The position numbers were made by a program, and so were the translations under genes. DNA of 64,000 bases from Petrosia ficiformis (Eukaryota > Porifera > Demospongiae > Haplosclerida > Petrosiidae): the NCBI GenBank assembly GCA_947044365.1, contig OX345640.1:6808001-6872000 (forward strand). Direction: 5' to 3'. The notes under the pieces were generated by a model. That model saw nothing but the letters and a program-made list of their open reading frames with translations. It searched no databases and was not told the origin of the DNA. This document shows positions 49,344-61,300 of the stretch, piece by piece (position 1 is the first letter of the stretch; each line of letters begins with the position of its first letter).

Positions 49344-52300
49344 GAAAAGCAGTCACAAGGAAAATAATACTTTTGAATGCTGATTATTTAGGCAGAACAA
49401 TAATTACTTTTTGAGATACAAAATTTAGTTGAATTGCTGTACAAAACGGTGATTTTTTAATTAATTAAAGGTAATTGTTTGATCAAAAGCTATGCTTTCC
49501 AAAACTGACTGGTATTTCACATCCATAGTCACATGATAAATACATGTAAAATATTGAATTTTTTGGTTGTATCACATATCCTAGTCATAATATAATATAT
49601 AAGTACCTTTCTGATGTTTCTTTTCTATCTGTTCATTTAAATGAGAAATTGCTTGTTCCTTCATTTGTAGTTGTATAGTAACAGAAGACTCTACTTGTTG
49701 AAGTTTGATAATTTCTGATTGTATGAGTTCACATGATTGTTTGTGTTTAGAATACTCATCAGTTACTCTTCTCAATTCTTTAAAAGAAAGAAAATGTAAT
49801 TATATTTTGAGTTCATTTGTAAATTAATGAAAAACCTGTATAATTATATGTATAGATTATACACCGAGGTAAAGGTTTCTACTGGATTTATCAAACCAAG
49901 GGCCGAACCGGTAAATACTGCGAGGTTTGATAACACATTTAGAAACCTGCAATCTGATTGGTCAATTCAATCTAATCATGGTAGAAACATACTTATATGT
50001 TATTAATCCCTAATTTCACTGTGATTATGCAACGCCACTTTCTGCTGGCGTGTATTTAAATATGTGAGTTTATACATCACAATATCTCTTTCAGGGAAAA
50101 CAGAACAATATCAGAGAAAACAACATGTGTCTACCATATCAAAAACACCTCCACTCATTATCACATTACAGAAAATTAATAGTATGGGGGTGGACTACAT
50201 TACATTTCCCCCTCCCCAGATGGAAGCCATCCTCGGCTTTCACCGGGAATACAAAATAAACATACAGTCAAAATCAATACATTATATGTGTATACACAAT
50301 CATCAATGATATAAGTACATGCACACGAATACAATTACATAAGGTTAGTATATTGTCATTTTGATGACTTACGACGAGAACAACGTTTAGGACCTAGCCA
50401 CGAAGTATTGGGTAATTCTTGAGGGCAAAGGGTTACTCTATCAATATTAACATGGATCGTCGGATCTTTCGGCTTGTCTACGCGCCTAACTGTTACACCA
50501 TTAGGATGCAATTCCATGACTCTATAAGGCCCAAAATATGGTCTAGCCAATTTCCTCTGTTTACCCGTTGTCTCGTGTGGCCTGTAAACCATCACTCTGT
50601 CTCCAACATGCATATCAACTTTCTTAGTTGCTCTATTGTCATGCTGAGTCTTCTGTCTATTCTGGGAACTGGCGATGTTTTGCTTAGCTACTCTCCATGC
50701 TTCTGAAAGACTATCCATCAACTCAATCTTGTAATCATCGCAATCCACAAGATAAGGACTTTTCTGGTAGTCCAATGTAGACTCAGTGGGTATCCTGGCA
50801 TCTCTACCATATAGTAGGAAGAATGGCGACTCATTTGTGGTTTCATGTACCTTTGTTCGATATGCAAACAACAATCTCTGTAAATACTCATCCCAATTAG
50901 TTCCATAAGTCTCACAATACTTGGCTATCATTGCTCTGAGAGTACGATTAAAATTCTCTACCAACCCATCCGTTTGTGGGTGGTAGGCTGTGGTATTTAA
51001 CTTTTTCATTCCAGTCAATTTACAAATCTCCAGGATCATTGTAGACAGCAGATTTGCTCCTCTATCAGAAAGCAGCTCCTCTGGCACTCCATGCCGACAT
51101 ATAATGTGATCAATTAATAACTTAGCTATAGTTTCAGCTGTTTGGTCAGGGGCAGGAAACGCCTCTACCCATTTAGTAAGGTAATGAACAAACACAATGA
51201 CATACTTATTTCCATTTACGGTAACGGGTAGTTCCATAATATCAACTCCAACACGATGAAAGGGTCCTCCTACAGGAATAGGTATAAGTGGTGGTTTCAT
51301 CCATCTGGACGTACCCTTGTACGAAGCACACGTTAGGCAACTCCGACAAAATTTGTATATGTCACGGTACATTCCCTTCCACCAGTGTTTCTGACTCAGT
51401 GTTTTATAAAGGGCTTTCGGAGAAAAGTGTCCTGCAAAAGATCCAGCATGGGACGACTTCATTAGCTCTAGTCTGCTACTATTGGGAACACACACTTGTA
51501 ATTTACTCGTTTCACCATCTCCAATCCTATGTAATACATCATCAACTAATACAAATTTCTCACTATTCGCCATCGACTACTTGTCTCCATCAGAAACAAT
51601 TCCTTCTTCTAGATACTTAATCGTTGGGACTAAATCAGGGTCTTGACGTTGTGACAATTTCATCTCCTCATTCTCAGTATTTGAGACGTCATAGCTATCG
51701 ATTGAACCCACTTGTACTATTTCAGTAGAATCATCATGGGATAGACTATCCACAGGTGATCGAGACAAAGCATCAGCATTCAAATTCTGATGTCCTGGAC
51801 GGTATTTGATCTCTATGTTAAACTCAGAAATCAACTCTCCCCAACGAGCAAATTTACCAGAAGGGTGTACACTTGTACACTCGGTAGTGTTTCAATGACC
51901 AGACAACTCCCAAGGCTTCCAGCTCTGTCATTCCATACTTCCTTTCATGTTTTGATAAAGTACGGCTGGCATATGAAATGGGGTGATTCTTCCCATCTTC
52001 TTGCTCTTGTTCCAGAACAGCACCCAGACCGTCACCACTAGCATCGGTGTGCAAGACGAATGGTTTCGTGAAGTCTGGATAAGCTAAAACAGGTGGTGAT
52101 GTAAGTAATTTCTGCAAACATTCAAACGCCACTCGACAGTCTTCAGTCCAATGGAATTTGGCATTAGAACGCAACAATCCATATAACGGTCCAGCTATCT
52201 TTGACAATCCGGGGACAAACCTCCTGTAGTACCCAGCAAGTCCTAGAAACTCTCGGACAGATTTCACAGTTGTTGGCACAAGGAATTGTTCCACGGCACT

Positions 52301-55300
52301 GAGTTTTTCAGGATCTGGGAGAACTCCTTCTCGTGATACAATGTGGCCAAGATAACGTACTCGTGAGTGACCCAGAGAGCATTTATCAGGATGAAGTTTC
52401 AAACCAAATTTCTGCAGAAGCTGAAACACCTGACCTAGATGATCAATATGCTCCTCAACAGACCTGGAAAAGATCAAAATATCATCAATATAGACATTAC
52501 ATATGTTACTCAACCCTGACAAAATTCGTTGCATCAATCTCTGAAATGTCGCCGGAGCATTACATAACCCGAATGGCATAACTCTAAATTCGTAGAGACC
52601 GTCATGGGTCACAAAGGCGGTTTTCTCCCGGTCGTCAGGACTGACAGGTATTTGCCAATAACCGTGCTTAGCATCCAAGGTGGAGAAGACTGACTTTCCT
52701 TTTAGATGATCGAGTAGATCGTCGATCCTGGGTAACAGGAAGGTGTCCTTTCTAGTAACTGAATTTAACATTCGGTAATCAACACAAAATCTGAGTGTGT
52801 TGTCTTTCTTTCGCACCATAACCACCGGACTGGCCCATGGACTCGAGGATTCCTGAATCACTTCAGTATCCAACATTTCCATCACCATCGAGGAAATCTT
52901 ATCACGAGGCAGTTGTCGAATCGGTGGGTGATTGTCTGTCTCAATAACATGTTCCACACATGAAACTGCTCCTCGATCGCCTTCATCCAATGAAAACACA
53001 TCGTGGTACTTCAGGGCACAATTTGTCACTTCATTAAATTTGTGTCCTCGGTCTGTGACCAATAGAGATGACAATTTCCTTTGTCGCTCTGCTATGCTTA
53101 ATTTTACATTACGTGTACTTCTTACATGCTGAACTACTCCAGGGGGCATTTCAGTGTCTTCGTCGACATCTCCATTTACCATCAGCTCCCCATTCTTCTC
53201 AACTACTTGGCATATCTCACCAAGCAAAACATCATGGTCAATTTTTATGACATGGTTAGCGCTATTCCGAACTGGGACTAGTACACAGCCATCTCTCGGG
53301 CTTACAATTGATTCGTCCAGCTCCAAATCTAATGATAACAGCGTACACGATGTTTGGAAATACAACAATTCCCCATCACTAACTCCTTGAACTTGACCTC
53401 TTAACACAACACCACACTGTCCTGGGACACGTTCAGTACGAACTAAGTTTACTGGAGCAACACTAATCGAGTAATCCAACGAAGTCTTTTGGACTCCTCC
53501 ACAGATTTCAACTCCCTCCGCCACAGTTACTATTCCAAGACAGGTGATCACGTTGGTTCCTAATAGAAACGTAGGAACACCAGGAGTTTGATCTGAGTGC
53601 AAATACACATTAGTAATAGCACTCTTACCATTGAACTCAATTTCTACTTCAACCATAGCCCCAACTCTAATAGGACGTTGGTTATAATCTCTCAGTATTA
53701 CATCTGGTAACTGTAATACATCACCGACTTTCCTGCCTATTACTCTGAAAACATCAAACGACATTATGGTAGCTGAAGACCCCAAATCAACTAGAGCTTC
53801 AACAGGTTGACCACAAACTTTAACATGAGCATAGTAGAGTGGTCCTACAGATCCAGTGGTTTGAAAGGACTGACTGAGACGTCGGTGTTCTGCTACCGTC
53901 CATTCCTTGTGCAGACTATCACAAGTACTTGCTTCACTTTCCTCCTGGGTTACAACTGAACTTGTGGATACATGACCAGGCGTCTCATCAGGTGGATGAC
54001 GCTGTGGACAATCTCTCCACAGATGGCGAGAACTCCCACATCGGTGGCATTTCAACCCTCAGGGATTGAAATTCGTTTTCTTTGACACTGTTGATTGTTC
54101 CTTTTCTACATTAGTAGGTGGTTCTTCACATCGAGACGTATTACCAGTACGAAGACGAGGCTGATGTGGCTGATGGAGCACTGACAACTGTTTTTCTTGT
54201 TCTTCCGCAGCCCGTGCAAAGTGAAGGGCGTCAGCAAATGTCTTAGCAGAAGGTAAAACCTTTTCCTGCCATTTCAATTTCAAGCCTTGAGTAAGTAGAT
54301 CACACTTGAGCACTTCCTTGGACTCTTCGTCCATCCCTGTACGTCTTCCATAACTTGACTCAAACAGACTCTCAAAGTCTTCAGCATACGACTCCACTGT
54401 CTCCTCTACCCTCTGCCTTCTACGCATTAGTTGGGCAGAAATTAATGCTTCTCTTCTTATAGGGTTTAAACGTTGACACAAAGTTTTGGAGGCATCGGTG
54501 AAACATTTCTTTACTTTGTCTGGTAAGATTTCATAGATACGCTCTGCCTTACCAGTCAGCAATAGCTCAAATTGTACCAATTTCTCTCGTTTGGTCCAAT
54601 TCTGAAGTTCGGCATGTTTTTCCAATTTCCTGATTCATCCTTCTCATCTCCCGAAAGTTTTGACAAGGAGGGTAATCATACTACTCCTGAAAAACCATCT
54701 CCTAACTCCTTTAGTGCACTTACACGCTTCTTTGGCTTTGAGCATTTATCACCTACATGTATCTCACTATCTACATAAACCTTTTCTCCATGATCTCTTT
54801 CCAGCTTTTCTTTTAGTAAACGAATCAGTTCGTCTCGAGCATCCAGTTCCTTCCTGTGTGACCTCAGCATCTCCTGTTGTAAATCGTCCTTAGCTTTCAA
54901 TAACTCTCTTTCATGATCCTTCTCCATTTCATGAAGTTCCCACTCGTGTTGTGTTGCAACATCAGTGATCTCAAACAGCTCATCTTGAGTCTTGAGCAGC
55001 TTGTCTTCCAATTCCGCTACAATCGATTCACTATCCGAACTCTTTGACCTGAGAGTATCGATCTCTTCTTCAGCCTTACTTAACACATCCTCCATCTTCT
55101 CCAACTTTTCTTCTAGCTTTTTCTTATCCTCTCGTACTTCTCACAGTTCCCCTTTTGCTTCGTCCAACAATGTCTTAAGTTCCGTTTTCGTGTAAGGCAT
55201 TTTCGTGTACAAGTTCTAACACGTGGTCTCTTAAATCCACTCCAATCGTCTTCAATCTGGTCTCGGTGTGACCTCCAAATGCAACGCCGCTTTCTGCTGG

Positions 55301-58300
55301 CGTGTATTTAAATATGTGAGTTTATATATCACAATATCTCTTTCAGGGAAAACAGAACAATATCAGAGAAAACAACATGTGTCTAGATCTACCATATCAA
55401 AAACACCTCCACTCATTATCACATTACAGAAAATTAATAGTATGGGGGTGGACTACATTACAATTACACATTTTGCACTACCAACAATGAAAACGTCTAA
55501 TCACCTCGTGATTGGCTGGTAGCAGAATACATAGTTTATGTAATTATGGCCCGTAGGGCCATCCCTATAATTGCTTTCCACGAGGTTTAATGTATATATA
55601 TATGTTTGTGTCACTTGCGCGACTATGCGTTGTATACGTAGTTAAGGAAGTTGCGTCATTCTCGGGGCCTCGGTCAATTAATGGGCGTGGCGCGTAAAAG
55701 AACGCGCGTTAGAGGCTCTTCGAGTTACAGACAACCCAGGAAGATTCAGAAACTGCTAATAACTGTTCCATATAGCAGAGAAACAGTATAAATATTATGC
55801 AAGAATCTTTAACAAGTAAGTATAATAAGTTGTTAAGTTTCAGATATGAGGAAATCATCATTTAGAACCTTGTAGGAATACTTCAGTCAGTTCATCAAAG
55901 ATCTGTGTACTTAGACTGCAATCAGGCTTACACTTACTTCTTCAGGCCCTAGCTTTCGAGTACACAGAAAGGGAGAGACACTAGTGCCATCAGCAATGCT
56001 TAGTACATAGTCATCACAAAGCAAATATAGGGATGTTGTTTTTCTCTATATACACTTGTTTATATATATAGTTAAGGAGTTGGTATAACAATAATAACTC
56101 CCAGATGTACCAGATTGCCATTTTTATGGGTGCAAAATCAAACTTTTCCGGTGGGGCATGCCCCCAGACCCTCCTACATGAACTATGGAAATCATACCGC
56201 CCCCCAATCTCAAATCCTGAATCTGCCCCCTGGTTATTGCATGCACCATACAGTAGGTATAAAATCCTTGTAAAGTTAAAGATACATAACTTTTCTTGTA
56301 AAAATGCTATTAATAGAACAAAGATTTGATAGCAAACAATTTGCATTAGTTGGCTCCTTCTAATTCCTTTGTAATTTATTAGAATCGTCCATTTTTTTTC
56401 TTTTTGATTCTCCACAGTCATATCTATGCCCTAAGGGAAGCAATTCTCCAAAAGATAGAAGACACCTCCAGCTGCTTTGTAAGTGTAAGCTACTTACTTC
56501 AATAAGGTCAGGACAAGTCAACTGTTTACTCTATTTTAGTGAGTCTGTTGTCTTTCAGCCTCAGTGATTCATGGAGTAAGTAGTTTAATAGTATGACTAT
56601 ATAAGTAATCTGTGATAACATGTTTGATTGTGAAATTTAGGATAAATCTCACTAGCTAGTGTTCTTTTTAAAGTGGAAAATTTTATGCACCTTTGCCAGT
56701 TCGCCTCATGAAATTTTACGGCCACTTGAGAAACAACACTCATGATTTATCCTGAATTTCACTCTAACTCATGTTATTTACATATACTAAGTTTTTTTAC
56801 TGACAAATAAGAAAAAAATTTGTATTTATACATTCCTTAAAATATGTCTCACCTAACTCTTTAGCTTCAATTCTTTTATACCAATCCAGTTTTGCCCATA
56901 GCTCTGCATTTTCTCGTTTCAAATCTAAAAGTAATGGAAGACATTTCACATTTTTTTATGGCCTATAGATATGCAAGGCCATTCCAATAATTACTTTCCA
57001 ACTATATATATATACATACATGTATATATATACTTATGACACTTATGCGGTGTTTACGTAGTCAGGGAACTTGTGTCATTCTGAGGGGAGGCTTAGTTCA
57101 ATTAATGGTTGTGGTACATAATAGAACACATGAAAGAAATGGGGTACAGAAAGTGAACGGTGGCCAAGATATCTGCAGCAGAGTCAGCAGTGCAGAAAAC
57201 ATGAAGAATTGTGAAAAACATGCTCGTTGAAAAGAAAGAAAGGATAATAATGTATCATGTGTGTTTGAATTTTGACAAGGGGGTCAACAAAAATTATTTC
57301 ATAATCTTTACTGTGATATTTCTATGTGATTGGTATTTATTTACCTAATTAACTTATAACACTGAAGAGTATAACGATTGCAGAACGGATATAAATTATA
57401 AAAGCATTTTTGATGTGACCATCTGCCAAGCCAGTAGTTCAATTTGAATAAAATGGTATTTATATACATTCTTTCCTAACAGTCTATATAACACTAACCA
57501 CTTTCACTCTGTATCCCATCATTAACAGTAGTACTATCAATATCTTCACATTCCAACAACTGTTTTGAGTTCTCTTTCACAAGTAACTATAATAATTATA
57601 AAATATCTTCTTTCCATGTAATTCATAATTAAGTATGACACTAACCTCTTCTCTACTCATGACTACACATCCTGCTATACTAACACCTACCACACAATAT
57701 TTCACCAACTCATCTTTATTTTTCGTGGCTAAACTCATAAGCTCTCCGCAAAGGTGAAGTGGAGCATAACAAAGTAAATAAACTTTGTCTTCGTTTAGCG
57801 ATACCATTTTCACCATGATATGATGAGCCATTCTATGGAAAGCTACTGTAAGCATTCGTTGAATATAGCACAAAGATTCCTTCCCAATGCTACAATCTAG
57901 GGTAAATTCCACACATTCGGATTGAAGTAGAGGTCTGTTTGAATTAGGCATTAATGTCTGTTCATATAATTCTTTGACTAACATCTTCCTGCTCATCTCT
58001 TCAAGTGTGCCCTCATAAACTTGTAAGTGTTGAATGGAAGTTTGGAGTCTATAATGACAAGCAATATCTTTCAGGTGAAGAATATTTAGAACAGAAGTAT
58101 GGATACTTATGATGGTCAGTAACTCCTCGATTGATTCTGCTGTTTCTAGTTGATCAGCTAACTCTAGAAAAGAGAAACTAAGAAAGGATCGTAACTTATC
58201 CATTGGAATGAGCTTTTTCTCTATCTCTTTCTTCATTTCCATGAATAACTGCAGAAACTGTCTTTTCTGCTCTATAAATGTATATTCACAACCTAAAAAA

Positions 58301-61300
58301 CACACACACATATACACAAAAGAAAGTAAATCATGCATACATTGTGAAAGGAGCAAGTAAATAAATGCTTTGGGGAACTTTGTTGTATATGTTATACTAG
58401 TACAGTGTAATAGCCCCTCTTCTTATTATGATCAGCTGATGGGGGAAAGAAAGGAAAGGACTAGAAATACTTTCGAAATTGTATTTACTCCCCCACAGGA
58501 ATCTTTATTTATTATTATTTATTATTATTCATTTAGTGAGATTACTCATTATATCAAATCGAAAATTATTGGTATCATCTACCAATAGTAATTATCAGTT
58601 TTATTTGCCATTATAAATCAAGGCCAGTTTAAATTAGCTGGAATTAGTTATATAAACAACAGAGAAGTTATCAGCTCAACCTAAAATTATGGGAAGCCAG
58701 TGCTAATTAGGTATGATAACTACAGATGGCAGATGGCTATTGTTATAAAGATTTAGGTTGAGCTCATAAGTGGTCTGTGGTTACCTAACTAGTTTGAACT
58801 GGCCTTGATTTCTAATCATCAAATAAAACTGATAATTACTATTTGTGTGTGATACAATTAATTATTATTTTGATATACAATACCGAATAGTTTAGTAATC
58901 AGTATCAGTGGTATTGAGTACTGTAGTAATGTGAGACAGTATTCTGTTTATTCACACACTAGTTTGCATTGTTTTGTGTATTAGGTGTTTCATTGTGATT
59001 ATACATTACTATTTGTATTTAGTGTCATATGATGTTACTAGATATAAATTAGTCTGTTCCCACAACTATCTTCATTACATGCTATACATGTTCAAGTTGA
59101 ATAAAATATTACATTTCAGGTTATGACATCACAAATGTGTATAATACATGTGCTTACATAAACATCAAATTTTGTACAAATTCACATGTGAAACATTTTT
59201 TGTTAAATGGTCGATTCCAATTATATCGGTATCAATATTTCAAATCGATACTAGGAATTTCACACATGGTATCGAGTACTTTGGTATGGAATTGCCCATC
59301 CCTAGAAATTACACATATAGCTAAAGATGGAAGAGAGGCTATCACACTAAACTACAGTCTATTCAATTTCAGGAGTCATGAAAGTCAACAGGGGAAGAAA
59401 TGCATCATTGGAATGTAACAGTATTTTGTGTTTGTGGTCTCTCCTGTGAACATGTACTTACCTTGTGTATATACCTGCATATCTTGGCAAGAACATTTGA
59501 GAAAGTGTTACTGTGTTTAGTGGCCTACATCTGAGTTAGAATTGACAATGCTGAAGGGAAAACGAGTCAAGAGCACCTTCAAGAATATTATTTGTAATGT
59601 TCATGACTATTAATTTTTGATTGGCAAAGTAAGAAACAGAAGTCCACTCGCTCCACCTAAGTTATATAAGATGACTAATGAAGCCACTAGCTTCTCAAAT
59701 CGCACTGTCAACCATGTCCTTCCAGTAAAGAGAATGCTGTACAAAGTCCTTTTACATTTCCAAATAAGAGATATAAGGAAAGCAGAGAACAGAGGAAGAA
59801 ATCAGCAATTTAGGATCAAATAGCAGCATCAGTAGTGATAAAGAATATATTATATATATAGTTTTCAAGTATCTTGTAATTTCTTGTGATTTTAGGTATT
59901 TCTGTGCTTAAGTATAGAGTCTAATGGTACAATTCATATAGTTTATGATTTGCAGTCATATTGCATATCATTGGATTTGGCAAGTTGAAACAAGTGGAAT
60001 GGTCTTTGTTGCATATCAATATGATAATGTATAAGGAAGTTATAACCAGAAACGTTCATGACTCTACAATGTTTAACAGTAATTAAGTCATAGTAGATAA
60101 TAATATCAATTCTTAGACACTGAGGAGATAGAATTACACTCAATATTTTAAATCCCATTCATTACAGTATCTCCTTAACCAATTCACCAGTGTTATCACA
60201 TTTATGCAACAAAATATTTTATGCCCTGAAAACGCAATTGCCACATAAATATGACATAATTGTATGACACACTCAATTCAAACACATATAACTTATGAAT
60301 GGTTGAGGGTACAATCCTCTTCTACCTTTCACAAATGATAGACTAATATGTATGCTACAACTTTTATGTACTCTGAAATAGAACATTTTATTAAGAAAAT
60401 GGAGAAAATCCATCTGTTTTCATTAATTTTGTTTCCATGTGACAAATTATTATAACATAAATCAAAATTAATATTGTATTAGAATCTATTAGAGACAGTA
60501 TTCTTTCTTTCTTTCTTTTGTCTTGCTGTTATGGCTTCCTGATTAAGGTACTACTTTTGATGGATCTGGTACACAAGCTATAAAAAATACTAACTTGTAT
60601 ATTGCCATTGTTCACAATTATGAAACACAAAGTAAGATTGATGTCAAAAGAATTCTAAACAGAAACATTTCCTATAAAATATAAGAAAGAAAACACCCAG
60701 TAAAAAAAATTAGCACATAAACAAAATACTTGTACTATGAAGTATGAAGAGTGGAACAAATACTTGTATCATACAGGAGATCACATTACATACTGCTTTC
60801 TAATCTACCAAAAGGGGTTAGATCTAAATCAACCTTTCAACATAATAGAGTGTAGTTCATATTTATGCATACAGTCTTCTTTATGATTATAGGTACTATT
60901 AAAATAATATACTATAATCATAATAATTATTATGATACAAGTCTTTATAATGTTACTTAAACTATTTTATAATGGTAAAGGTCTTTCACATTCAGCTTGA
61001 CCTCAAGGAAATGTTCATAACTTTAGTTCGGAATGACCAATAATCCTTTTACCTGTGTCATTTTAATGAAATTATCCTTCCTGTTCATTTCTGGTATCTC
61101 AAATTGCAATCCATTGCTTCATTATTGAGTTACAGTATTAACCTTATGACCTTAAACTATATATACAAAAGTCACCATATGCTAATTTGAGGTCGTTGTG
61201 AATGTGAACAGACTTTACAATAGCTCCTTTACACTCACAAATGTTATAAACAACAACAACAAACCCTAACCTGTATATATATCAATTTGTTTCTCTTCAT

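Larger units (their letters stand above)
50028..55462 (-). mobile_element. Ty3/gypsy LTR retrotransposon, inactive
   Basis: A complete structure on the minus strand: 5' LTR 55280-55462, primer-binding site 55260-55277 two bases inside it (starts TGGAGGTCACACC), gag, pol, polypurine tract 50205-50217 (GGGGAGGGGGAAA) and 3' LTR 50028-50204. LTRs begin TG and end CA on the element strand. A 4-bp ATTA flanks both ends (50024-50027 and 55463-55466), a likely target duplication. The pol order protease, RT, RNase H, integrase is that of Ty3/gypsy. Several stops and frameshifts make it non-autonomous. It lies in the intron between coiled-coil exons of gene B. Confidence 0.9.

Noticed and set aside
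52333..53390. Plus-strand ORFs across the gypsy pol region
   Set aside because: Shadows of the minus-strand pol frame; no family motifs.
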